Positions 33,497 through 44,172 of a stretch of DNA of 64,000 bases are shown here, piece after piece (within the stretch, counting starts at the first letter, position 1; every line of letters starts with the position of its first letter). The position numbers and the translations under genes were made by a program. Source of the stretch: Rhizoclosmatium globosum (Eukaryota; Chytridiomycota; Chytridiomycetes; Chytridiales; Chytriomycetaceae); assembly GCA_002104985.1 (NCBI GenBank), contig MCGO01000019.1, positions 310,001 to 374,000 on the forward strand, written 5' to 3'. The notes beneath the pieces are model-generated. The model was given only the letters and a program-made list of their open reading frames with translations. It was not told where the DNA came from and made no database searches.

Positions 33497-35146
33497 ATGC
33501 AGGTACCAAGTTCGCCAAGGGAGCTTATGCCGTCAGCACCATTATTTTCGAGTGATGAAAGACACGGTAACACGCCAGTCGAGAGTCCTCCAATTTCTCG
33601 TCGAAAATCATCGCGTCAACAGTCTCTTGACACGACGTCAAACAATCATCATAATGGGGTACCAGCCTCTCCAGTTGCAGAACGCGAAGAGACTTCCCCT
33701 CGACTTTCTCGTAAGCCTTCCTTAGGAAGTGCATATTCAACAATATCATCCAACCTCAAATATTCACGGCTGTCCCAATCTACACTTTCAGCTGCGACTA
33801 AAATTAAGTCTTTATTTGGGTCTAACTCTCCAACTGCTGGCATTTCAGAACGGTTTTATGATGAAAGAGAGCATGGCCGAAACTCTGAAATGCTGTCTTG
33901 TCACCCATACATCAACCACCGAGTCTTGACACGAGATAGCATCCAATCTCTGCTTTTTGAAACTGCAGACGTTTTACTCAAAGCTTCTAAAGCCTTTTCT
34001 AACGAACAAGCACGACATGGAAATTTACTCGAGAATGATTCTGATCAGATGTTGAGCTGTCGAATCCATGAACTGGCCAAAAGAGTCGAAATGGGTGGTG
34101 AAGTCAACGCAGAGATTGATTTGGAGACAGTAGCACTGTTCCTAAGAGTTTTTGCGGCTAGCCCAAGTCTTGTGCGAGTTTCTGTTCCGAGTGAAGAAAG
34201 AAGGAGTGTTGCTTCTGTAACGGCTTATAATATGACGCAAGAGCCTGAGGATATTCGACATACAACAGAGATTGAAGACGTCATATCAACGTGTATAGTG
34301 TTCGATGAAAGGAAGCTTGATCATTGTGATGCTGCTTTCATATCCAGGATTTCAACGCAACATCAGCATTCATCATTAACTATTAAAGTCAACGACTACC
34401 TTGGAGGCTATCATTATCTATCACCATCACCAAATATTACTTGTCATGAAGTCAAGCAAGAAACATTGAGAATCCTAGGTCAACAACCTTTATTTGACAG
34501 GCATACTTTGACTTCAATGACATATCCGGAAATATTAGTTGAGCCAAATATTCCGATATCAAGGCTCGTATCAAATAATACTTCACTACTTGAATTTAAT
34601 TTAAGAAAATGCCCTCCTGTGAGGTGGAATGTTGTTGTGAAGGTGGAAGTGACCGATACATTTCGTCATGTATCAGTAGATAGTTCTATGAATATCCATG
34701 ACCTTAAAGAAATTGTCAAATCCATGGAGCAAATCACCCAAGAAAGTTCAGAATTTGAAATCTGGAGTAACAACCCATCAATGAAACTGACCTCATCTGA
34801 GTATTTGGATCCATGGAAAATAATTGGTCCACTACTTTTCAAAGCATTGAATTCTCATACAATATCTTCTAGTGTGACGTCTGGTGGTCCTGAATCTGGA
34901 ATAGTCCATCTGTTCAATGATGAAGGAACAATAAGCGCTGCAGGACATAAAAATTGTTTAGAAAAGGACGAAATGGCACGACAAGGAATTATGGATGAAG
35001 TAACGGCTGGTTTAGAGGATTTGGATGCTGTTATTTGGAAGGGCCGCGTCAAGTCAAATATTCCGAGACGGCAACGCTCCAGTCAAACTTCAACAGGCGC
35101 TCCAAGTATTTTATCCGACACAGATCGTATACATTGTGTTGAATGA
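33497..35146 (+). CDS. RA-like domain protein, kinase-less paralogue of the 36.5-40.9 kb gene
   Basis: A single 549-residue exon. The N-terminal 100 residues are Ser/Pro-rich with phosphosite-like RRKSSRQQS and RKPSLGS. A helical segment (SIQSLLFETADVLLKAS) leads to LTIKVNDYLGGYHYLSPSPNITCHEVKQETLRIL. This resembles GQYRLHIKDEYDGLYVIPAS and TINEIKQEALRRYG in the downstream gene. A second shared block reads RWNVVVKVEVTDTFRHVSVDSSMNIHDLKEIV here and SWSIPILIHSKGTYRHISVDAFTTVEQVTAIV there; both precede a DPW motif. These look like ubiquitin-fold (Ras-association-type) domains. No PH or kinase domain follows. Its function is unknown. Confidence 0.75.
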   Translation: MQVPSSPRELMPSAPLFSSDERHGNTPVESPPISRRKSSRQQSLDTTSNNHHNGVPASPVAEREETSPRLSRKPSLGSAYSTISSNLKYSRLSQSTLSAATKIKSLFGSNSPTAGISERFYDEREHGRNSEMLSCHPYINHRVLTRDSIQSLLFETADVLLKASKAFSNEQARHGNLLENDSDQMLSCRIHELAKRVEMGGEVNAEIDLETVALFLRVFAASPSLVRVSVPSEERRSVASVTAYNMTQEPEDIRHTTEIEDVISTCIVFDERKLDHCDAAFISRISTQHQHSSLTIKVNDYLGGYHYLSPSPNITCHEVKQETLRILGQQPLFDRHTLTSMTYPEILVEPNIPISRLVSNNTSLLEFNLRKCPPVRWNVVVKVEVTDTFRHVSVDSSMNIHDLKEIVKSMEQITQESSEFEIWSNNPSMKLTSSEYLDPWKIIGPLLFKALNSHTISSSVTSGGPESGIVHLFNDEGTISAAGHKNCLEKDEMARQGIMDEVTAGLEDLDAVIWKGRVKSNIPRRQRSSQTSTGAPSILSDTDRIHCVE

Positions 35147-35322
35147 TTAAAGACGAATTTCCAAACAACTTCCTCAAAATTCAACCCTTTTGTTTTGAAT
35201 ACAGCACCTTGACTTAACAACAATGTGAGTTCAATCAGTAAGATGGTGTCTGAATTTCTCAATTTTTATACGATGTACAGTCAAACGTAATTCTAACAAA
35301 GAGATTGACAGTTGGAGGAATT

Positions 35323-36384
35323 ATGACACCCGAGGAACTACGCCTGCTACAGTTGATCCTATCTATACTGAGTAGCATCTCCCTTTTATCCAATGTTACG
35401 CTACTCGTGACCGTCGCCTGTTCGACTAAGCTTCGACGTCCTATCAATGTCCTGCAAAGCGGTCTTGCTCTTGGAGAGTTGATCTTAGCTGCACTGTGGA
35501 TTGTAGGCAACAGACCAATGCAATACGCATCACCCTACATAATCCGCATTATTGGTGCTACGTTCCACTTTTTTCTAAACTATGTCTCCTGCTATAACTT
35601 TGCCATCTCATTTTATACCTGGCTCACGGTCTCATATGCCCAAAACCTGGCCGACGGATACCTTTTTTGGTTGCATCTTTACGCGTGGGCTTCACCTGCA
35701 CTTCTAACGGCACTGGCTTTCACGGCTGAAGTTGTTTATCTTCGCGGTTCTGTTTTTGGCGATGCCACATTTGAGATTTGGATTTCGGCTGCATATCCTG
35801 AGCTCCGGTTGGGCCTTTTTTATGTGATTCTGTGGGGTCACTTTGTGGGAATGGTGTTGATGTATATTCTGATATTTAGAGTTGCAAAACGAGGTGTTGG
35901 GACTGAAGGGGCGTCAAAAGCTGTTGATACAGGAGTTCCACTAGTGGACAGCATGCACGAGTTAAGAGTGGACCCAATAGAAGAGCGACGGAACGATGAT
36001 GCAGTGGAACTCAAGAGGGGGAACACCTTAAAGTCGGTGAGGTCAGTAAAAACAAAGAGCTCTATTAAAGACCGGAATACACTGCGGAGCAAAAGTACGG
36101 ATCCAAAGTCACGTCTAAGGACGGGAAGGAAAGTTCATAGGAAGTTGATTTGGAGGACAGCATTATTGGCAATTGGGTTTCTGATTTCGTGGATACCCAG
36201 CACGGTTGCACGGATATTGTTGCTGAAATCTGGAACAGCGCTTCCGTATTGGTACAATCTCTTGATTGCAGTCACGTTTGCGTTGAGTGGTAGTTGGAAC
36301 AGCGGCGTCTTTTTCCTTTCGTATTTTTGGGCTCGTGGAACTAGACGACAAGGAGCCCATATTAGTTCAGTAAGCATGGAATAA
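35323..36384 (+). CDS. Seven-transmembrane receptor, cAMP-receptor-like (class E) type
   Basis: Seven hydrophobic helices are visible over 353 residues: LQLILSILSSISLLSNVTLL, LQSGLALGELILAALWIV, a long third helix with a Cys/Asn/Tyr-rich centre (FHFFLNYVSCYNFAISFYTW), LYAWASPALLTALAF, LGLFYVILWGHFVGMVLMYI, LIWRTALLAIGFLISWIPST and WYNLLIAVTFALSGSWNSG. The third cytoplasmic loop is long, basic and Ser/Thr-rich (TLRSKSTDPKSRLRTGRKVH). The layout resembles Dictyostelium cAR/Git3-type receptors, which couple to G proteins. The first ATG in frame is 35323. It lies between two paralogues with RA-like domains, suggesting a signalling cluster. The ligand is unknown. Confidence 0.75.
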   Translation: MTPEELRLLQLILSILSSISLLSNVTLLVTVACSTKLRRPINVLQSGLALGELILAALWIVGNRPMQYASPYIIRIIGATFHFFLNYVSCYNFAISFYTWLTVSYAQNLADGYLFWLHLYAWASPALLTALAFTAEVVYLRGSVFGDATFEIWISAAYPELRLGLFYVILWGHFVGMVLMYILIFRVAKRGVGTEGASKAVDTGVPLVDSMHELRVDPIEERRNDDAVELKRGNTLKSVRSVKTKSSIKDRNTLRSKSTDPKSRLRTGRKVHRKLIWRTALLAIGFLISWIPSTVARILLLKSGTALPYWYNLLIAVTFALSGSWNSGVFFLSYFWARGTRRQGAHISSVSME

Positions 36385-36462
36385 ATTGGAGAATAACGTA
36401 CACATATCACCAGTAGGATTTCCAAAAACGGTCCATTGTTCATCCAGAAACTGCCATCCTAA

Positions 36463-39400
36463 ATGGACGCCAAAAGACAATCCGCCGGCGGACGGCGGCA
36501 ATCCAATCCGTTAATATCACTCCAGAGGAAAGAGGTTGACAGCCCAGAGAAGGGATTGGCGGTTCCCGGGGTTGAACCCAACGGATTCCGCGCGTCGACG
36601 TCCAACCTAGTTTCCTCATCTTCTTCAAATCTGCAATCAAATCAAAAGACAGATAATCGCGCGTCTCTGCCAATGACCGAAGAACCAGAGACAACGGATG
36701 ATCAACCAACGAATCTTCCCCCACAAACACCTCCTTCAAATGCAACTGTTTTTCCATCTTCAAAGGGCGGGAAACCGATGGGATTTGAAGACGACGACGC
36801 GACTTGGGAACGTTTCCAAAAGAACAACAAACCAATTGCTTTTCCTGCCACGAGCAACTCTGTTCCCGCGAACATGGTCTCTCCTGCTCAAAGCCGATCT
36901 AATCGACTTCCTTCAGTTAACGTAAGCAGACTGGCAAGTTTGAACCAAGGGCAGAATCAGGTGGCTTCCTCCTCACAGAATCAATCTTCAACAGCACCGT
37001 CAAAAGAATTGAAAAAGTCTCTTTTCGCAGATACTGCTTCAAACTCATCCAACAAGGCAGACGTGTCGTCTGGAAACTCTGCAAAGTCAAACAATAGCCC
37101 AATCAGCGGATCAATGCCAAATGACTCGTCTTTCTTTTCTCGAAACAAGAAATCCGGTTTAGCAAAAGACTGGCTACCCATAAGCTCGATATGGACCCAA
37201 AAGAAGTCGCTAGCCCGCGAAGATGTTCAAGTAACCTTGTTTGCAATTGCTGACATTCTGGCTTCATCAAATATTCCTACCAGTTTCGCAGCGTTAAAAC
37301 GACAGCAGGCTGCGAACGATGATTCCTTCAACTTCAGGCAACAGCTCACAACAGACACTTCAACACCACTTCGCCTTTTTGAAATTGCAGACCGTATAGC
37401 GTGTGGCGGGCTGATTGATGCAGAGGCAGACTTTCCCGTCATTGGCTGGTTTCTTAAACTTGTCGCAGCATGTCCAAATATGTGTATGGATGAAGTTGAA
37501 TTGGACGAACCTACCTCACAGACGGTTGGAAACAAGTCAACCGAAGAGCCAGGTCTGAACAGAATTGTCGGATCAGGAGCCAATGAAGCTTCCAAACTTA
37601 AAATTGAAGCTGATGATATTCTGGCGGTGACCTTCGCAAAAGTTGAGGTTGACGCTGCAAAAGCTTCTGCAGTTCACGAAGGGAGTAACACGTTGAAAGG
37701 CGATGTTACGATTTCAATCATCGAAGATGCTATTGAGCAGGCATTGGCAGGTGCAGGTAGTTCGGTTGCAGCCAGTTCACCCCCACCAACCGAAGTAGGG
37801 TCATTTGCCGTACGGTCAACAATAAGTAAGATTATTATTAAGATATCTTCGGAAACTAATATTTCAGCAGCTGGCTTCAATGGACAATACAGGCTCCATA
37901 TCAAAGACGAATATGATGGATTATACGTCATTCCTGCAAGCCCAACAATGACAATTAATGAAATCAAACAAGAAGCATTGCGTAGATACGGAATAGTGGA
38001 CTTTATTAATCGGCACGATATATTTGGGGTCGACTCTTACAATAGTTCAGTTGTTTCGTTTTCTTTGAACTAAAGCTAATTGGATCATAGATGATGTGCA
38101 GCTCGACCATCTTAACGTCCAAATAGGATCATTGCGACGTCTGGCTAATAACCACATGCAATTTCGATTACGCAGAAAGAAACCAATTTCTTGGAGTATT
38201 CCCATCCTCATTCATTCAAAAGGAACTTACCGACATATATCGGTCGATGCATTCACGACGGTCGAGCAAGTAACAGCGATTGTGGCGTCGTTAGAAAACG
38301 TTGAACCAGGAGCAATGGATGATTTTGTTATGTATAATGGGAAAGGTAAAATTTGAAACAAAATACTTGTTGACTAACCTCAGTCAAGAACTCATACCTC
38401 CATGCTCAACTTTCGATCCATGGGATAAAGCTCAAGAATATGCTTTTTCAAGTCGAGCAAAGCCATTCCAAGATTTCACCGAACAACCGCTTCCAGAAAT
38501 CCGACCGAAACCGCTTGAAGCTCCTCAAGAACCCACATTCAAACAATCCTCAAAACTTGACACATCAAGCAAGCAGCTTCCGATTGGAACAGATGCACCA
38601 AAACAACAGAAAACTACGTTCAAATCTCGATTGTTTGGAGGATTTGGAGTCAAGAATACCAAAGACGATGAAGAAGATGAAATGGAGGATGTGCACACTT
38701 CCATGCGGCCGTCCTCCAATATTGTAATGCATTGAACGCAATTTTAACTTTATTCTAATTTCTTTCGCAGGCACCAAACCGTACTAATTCCATGGGTCCT
38801 TCGAATGCTGGAAAATCAGCGGGATCGTTGCCAAACGTTCCCACAGGAGATTACTTTGTCACTCGCTTCTATTATGGAAATATGGCGTATACAACTCTTC
38901 GGCTACAAACAAACGCGACTGCTGGTGCGGCTATTATATCCATTATGGATAAAGTGCTTATCAAGGAATCTCCCGAAGAATATAGTATTTTCGTGAGTAA
39001 GAATGTTGAAGGTGAGACTTCAAACGCTTTTTGTTCTCCACTGATAAATTATGAAAGGTGTGTCTGAGCTGGACAGGAGCCAGGAACTGTATCCGATTCA
39101 CAAAAATCTACAAGAAGGAGAAATATTCTTGTTTCAGAGGAAAACGAAAATCGCAGCAAACTTGCGACCAGAGAAAACGGAGTCTCCATATCAGTCGCAG
39201 GGACTTGGTGCAGATTCTCAAACAACAGAGGATGCAAATATTCCTAAGATTATTTGCGTGGATGACGATATGGATGACGTTGATGGCGGCGGTGCAAGGA
39301 ACCATCGACCCAGCTTATCCAAGCGGCTTTCAAAGTCAGTAGAGTTCTTGCAGAGAAAGACTGGCCTCCGGAAATGGACTAAAAGCGAGGAAGCCAAAGA

Positions 39401-40881
39401 GCTGTGTAGAATTTTGGCGCTTGTCGGAAAGCCGGGAGAAATCACGTCTGAGTTGTTGAAACCAAAGGTAACCGAATCATCAACCTTTTTTCTTCCGTTG
39501 AACTTTTCGCTTCTTAGAAAATGAGTTACCAAGCTTCACCAAAAGAGGGTTGGCTCGTCATTCGAGATGAATATGAAGAATGGGTGGACGTGTGGGTTAG
39601 TGTGAATGGAACTGAAGTCAAGTTGCTTCTTAGCTCCCTTGACGCCACCACATATATCATTCCAACGAATCATGTCAGTGTACATATGCGGAACGGTCCT
39701 GAAATCGGAAATATGAGGCACACGTTTGTGATTTCGGATTCGGGAAGTAAATCTTGTTACACGATGGGTGCCAAAAGCTTCAGTGACATGGAAGAGTGGG
39801 TGGAAAGAATCAAGAGTTACGCCAAGGGACCTGGGGCTCAGACTCAAACAGGCTCATCCGCAGGTTCTGATGGACCTGCTGATGATACTACTCCGTTCCA
39901 AGTGTGTCGAGTTCTTGGAGAAGGAGAAACACAGCAGGTACGCTTTGATGCTCATTTCAATTCAACTCATACATTTCAAAACAGGTTCTCCTTTGTAAAC
40001 AAAAAACGACAAAGCAAGCGTATGCAGTCAAAATTCTCCCTAAAAAGCTAAATCCACCGACAAAAGAGAGCAGTGCAAGCCTTGAGATGGAGTACAAAGT
40101 GCTGAGAACTGTCAAAAATCCATTCATTATCAAGCTCCATGCGGCTTTTGAATCAGCATCACAAATCTTTTTGATTACAGACTACATTGATGGCGGGGAG
40201 CTGTACTTTCAAATATCCAACTTTGGCAAGTTTACTGAAGAAAGAGCTCGGTTCTATGCTGCCGAAATATTGTTAGGGCTGGAATGTTTGCATGGACATC
40301 GGATTGTGTATCGAGATTTGAAGCTTGAGAACATTTTGTTGAATCGAGATGGCATGTAGTGATTTCAGACTTTGGATTGAGTAGGATGGAGCCAACTACG
40401 GATGCTGGAATGGTTGTTGGGCCATTGGAGTATTTAGTGAGTGCAACATGTGTTCATATCCAAGATTCTGAAACAATGAAAAACAGGCTCCAGAAGTAAT
40501 TTACGGCCAAGGTTCTTCCTATGCTTCTGACTGGTGGTCGTTTGGAATTATTCTGTATGAAATGATGTGTGGCCATCATCCATTCTACTCTGAAGACCGT
40601 TCCCAAATGGAAACCAATATTCTCTCTGCAACGCTAAAGCTACCAAAGCACTTGAGTGTACACGCCAAAGCAATCATCACAGGACTTCTCGCACGAGAAC
40701 CAGCGCAACGACTTGGAATCAATGGAGGAGAAGAAATCCTGCGGCACGCCTTCTTTTCCAAGATTGATCCAGTGAAGCTTGCAAATCGGGAGGTGGAGCC
40801 ACCGTACAAGCCTGAGATTGCTGACGAGAAGGAGGCACAGTTATATGATGATGTAAAAGAGGTATCAGAAAGTGAAGACTA
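36463..40881 (+). CDS. RA-PH-AGC protein kinase
   Basis: Domains in order: a Ser/Asn-rich N-terminus; two ubiquitin-fold blocks shared with the upstream paralogue; a clearer Ras-association domain (TRFYYGNMAYTTLRLQTNAT to GEIFLFQRKTK); a PH domain (KEGWLVIRDEYEEWVDVWVS to FSDMEEWVERIKSY); and an AGC kinase. The kinase has an atypical glycine loop (VLGEGETQQVLLCK), AYAVKIL (lysine), VYRDLKLENIL, SDFGLSR and GPLEYLAPE. SDWWSFGIILYEMMCGHHPF and RLG follow. No hydrophobic motif is seen at the C-terminus. The T-loop Thr position is Met. Introns are short. Two breaks need one base each: near 38342-38345 and at 40353 (GGC should be GGCC, giving NRDGHVVISDFG). Confidence 0.85.
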
Positions 40882-41020
40882 AGAGAGGCTATTTAGTATT
40901 TCGTTCTTGAGCAATTTGAAAGATATCATTCTTTGTTAATGTTTCATAGTCCGCCTTCCTTCGAGAACACCCAGAAATTGATCTCATCCTCAATTCACCC
41001 AAATCACAAACCCAACCAAA

Positions 41021-42124
41021 TGGTTCAGTACGACTTATCCCGCCGCCGAGTTCCGCAAAAGAATGATGGAAGCAAAGCCAGTGCGCTCTTTACGTTCGGA
41101 TCGCCGTCGATTGTACCGTTTGTGGCGGGTCCATCATTGGCGATGGGGCTGTGGGCAACGGGAGTGACGTGTGCGTGGAACTGGAGTCCCGCGGGCGAGT
41201 GGCTCAAGAACCTTCCTCAGTCGCAGATTCTGATTACACTTTTGGGAGTTGTGATGGGACTGTTGCTAGTGTTCCGAACGAACACAGCGTGTGAGTTGTT
41301 GTTCTTTGGACTCCTACTAACCAACTACTAAACACCAACAATCAGACGATCGCTACTACGAAGGCCGAAAGGTGTGGGCCAACACGCACTCGAACATCCG
41401 ATCCTTGGCCCGTCTCTTCTGGGCCGGAGTCAAGGCAAAGGACGACCAGCAAGAGGCCCGAAAGCGAGGCGCAATGACACTTCTCGCCGCCTTTGCCGTC
41501 GCAACAAAACACCACGTGAGAGACGAGGCGGGTCACATGTGGGACGACCTCGGCCCGCTCTTGGCCCACATTCCCGTCTTTGCCGAGGCTGCCCAATGCC
41601 GCAAGTTCAACACCAGACGGAAAGAAGTGCCCGTCCCCAATCGACAGCTCCCCAAGCCCATCTTCAATGGTCGAAAGCCTCACCGGAATGAACACGGCCG
41701 CTCTGCCAATCGAAATTGTTTTCCGTCTGCAAAAGTATGTTCGTGAGTGCAAGGACACGGACCAAATCGATGCAAACATTCAGTTGGTGTTGGCTGGAAA
41801 CTTGAATGCTCTGAGTGACTCGATTTCTGTCTTTGAACGTATCCGTGGTACTCCCATCCCATTGCCTACGAATTGCACTTGAAACAGACTCTCATCATTT
41901 ACCTGCTCTCTCTGCCCTTCCAAATCGTTACTATTCTCAAGTGGTACACTATTCCTGCCACTATTGTGGCCTCCTTCACTATGTACGGTATCGAGGCGAT
42001 TGGAGGAGAGATCCAGAATCCTTTTGGTTATGATCCAAATGATCTTCCTCAAGATGAGTTTTGTGATGCAATTCGTGATGAAGTATTTTGTATGATGGGA
42101 GATGTGGATGCAGAGCGCAAGTGA
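41021..42124 (+). CDS. Bestrophin-family (UPF0187) channel-like membrane protein
   Basis: The protein starts MVQYDLSRRRVPQKNDGS. A hydrophobic N-terminal part precedes ILITLLGVVMGLLLVFRTNT and DRYYEGRKVWANTHSNIRSLAR, the signature of the bestrophin/RFP-TM family of anion channels (FRTNTAYdRWWEGRk.w). An intron of about 60 bp starts at 41289. Later come ESLTGMNTAALPIEIVFRLQ, SVFERIRGTPIP and HLKQTLIIYLLSLPFQ. The C-terminus has GIEAIGGEIQNPFGYDPNDLP, the conserved cytosolic end. Frame breaks lie near 41640-41670 and at 41864 (one more G gives TPIPLAYELHLKQ). One base near the 3' splice site may also be missing. Confidence 0.88.
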
Positions 42125-42277
42125 TCCTCTTTGTGTTACTTGAAACACTGCCACTGTTTTGCAGGCAAACTTTATGTGCATCTGATATAGAACATTGAAA
42201 TAAAAAGTGCTATGGGTTAAAGGAAAAGCATTTATTCTCAGGTAAAATCTAATAATGTCTTTGGTCCTATCTGATAT

Positions 42278-43904
42278 TCAACATACACCATGTGTACGAT
42301 CCTCCGTCTTGCGATGGGACTGCTTGCCTGTGTTTTTTGAATGCGAATGGACCAACCTCTTGCTTTCGATAACGTCCATAGCAACGGCAAGTTCCTTAAC
42401 ATGGAGAAGGTGTCCTTCAGCAGCCAAATGCTCCAAGTAACGAATGGCATCTTCCAAATGTTGAACAAGCATATCCGCGAAAGCTTGGGAAAAGTTTTGC
42501 TTCACAACCACACGCATGATGGCCAACGACTCGGCACCTTTGCTGCAAGTGTATGCAGGAATAATCCATCCTTGATGCTTCATTCTGTCTTGGATATCAA
42601 ACACAGTGTACTTTGACGCGTCCTTGAGAGCAAACGCTACAAGAGGCATGTGTCCCTTATCAACAATCGTGAACAATCCCATGTCTTGAAGCTTCTGGCG
42701 AAGGTACGTAGCGTTGGCCATTCCAGCCAACATAATCTTTCGATAACCTTCCTTTCCCAAACGAATCAAGTTGTAATACTGCCCAATCACAGTTGACGAA
42801 CCCTTGGAGAAATTAAGTGTGAAACTGGCTTGATCCCCACCGAGGTAGTTAACATGGAACACCAGTTCCTCGGGTAAGTCTTGGGGTTCACGCCAGAGAG
42901 CCCATCCAATTCCAGCATACACGAGTCCAAACTTGTGGCCACTTACGTTGATTGATTTGACGTTTGGAAGGCGAAAGTCCCACAAGAGGTCTGGGTCCGT
43001 GAAGGGGGCAATGAATCCACCTGATGCGGCGTCAACGTGGATAGGAATTGCCCAACCATTCGTGGCGTTCAGCTCGACAACCATGTCATGGATTTCCTTC
43101 ACGTTTTCAAACTCTCCGTTGAATGTACTGCCCAGAATAGGACAGACTCCGATTGTGTTCTATGTATGGGGGGAGTATTGGATGAGTTGAGTTTTCTGGA
43201 TGTTGGTAATCATCTTAAACTTACCTCATTGATCAACGGTAACGCTCTCTCAGCCGTCAAAACAAGACAATCAGGAGACACATCTGCTTCACGACACTCC
43301 ACTTCAAAGTATCGACACGCCTTGTGCCAGCAAACCTGAACGTTGGATCCACAAACAAGATTTGGCTTATCCGCCGGCAATCCTTGTTCTTGACGACGCT
43401 TGCGCCAACGCCACTTCATTGCAAGAACGCAAAGCATGATCGCTTCACTGGATCCAATTGTGCCGGTTCCTGGGTGTGGCATGTTTTTAGGAGGCGTTGG
43501 TGCATGGAAGAGGTTGGCAATCATGGCGACGCAGCGGTTGTGTAGTTCAGCTGTTTGTTCGTATTCGTCAAGGTCTATAAAGTTCTTGCGCATTCTGGTA
43601 TAAGGAGTAAGTAGCGAAGAGGTATGTAAGGTGATCGAATGTATTCATGGAATACGTACCCTTCCATCATCAGCTCTTCGGCTTCTTCATCCATGAAAGT
43701 TGTTACAAAGGACGCCATGTTTAGTGTTGGGTTACCGTCCAACGAGAGAATGTCGCTGATCATTTGTTTTGCTATGCGCGGTTCCATGCTTTCCTCCGGC
43801 ATTACGCGGAACGGTGCATGCTGGGTCATGGCTAAGCTGCCATAGACTGGCGTCCAATTCGTGTCGGTAGTTGTCTGGGTCGTGCTGTTGGAGTCTGTGG
43901 TCAT
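42278..43904 (-). CDS. GAD1: Glutamate decarboxylase (PLP-dependent)
   Basis: It decarboxylates glutamate to GABA in the cytosol. The start at 43904 gives MTTDSNSTTQTT, then QHAPFRVMPEESMEPRIAKQ and ILSLDGNPTLNMASFVTTFM, the family's N-terminal block. Exon 2 has MRKNFIDLDEYEQTAELHNR, then GTGTIGSSEAIMLCVLAMKWR and WHKACRYF. Exon 3 has ILGSTFNGEFE, PIHVDAASGGFIAPF, the PLP lysine in NVSGHKFGLVYAGIGW, VNYLGGDQASFTLNFSKGSS and QYYNLIRLGKEGY. Introns fall near 43595-43665 and 43155-43225. The C-terminus is basic and His/Ser-rich. No break was seen. It is convergent with the bestrophin gene. Confidence 0.95.
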
Positions 43905-44172
43905 TTCCCAATTGTTCTTTCCTTCTTTGATAGTCCACTGACAAATCGGTATTGGACCCACACTTGAAAAAAAATAAATTGACCATAGACTTATTAATTA
44001 ATTGGAAAATGTGAATTTTCGTGATTCGTGTCACTACGGAATACCTTGTACAAACTGGTGAGTTACGAACCATTAAACAACTTTACCTTGATATTTCCAA
44101 TGATTTGATCTGATGTATATGATGTGACTGCTTTGCTTTCTCCCACTGACACATTTGATTTCAATTCCAAAA

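Noticed and set aside
40340..40362. Natural truncation of the AGC kinase after the HRD motif
   Set aside because: The sequence immediately after the stop continues in another frame with the DFG, APE and RLG motifs. One missing C explains it better than truncation.
41374..41691. Arg-rich plus-strand ORF inside bestrophin
   Set aside because: It is an out-of-frame reading of the bestrophin coding region, which has family motifs in the other frame.
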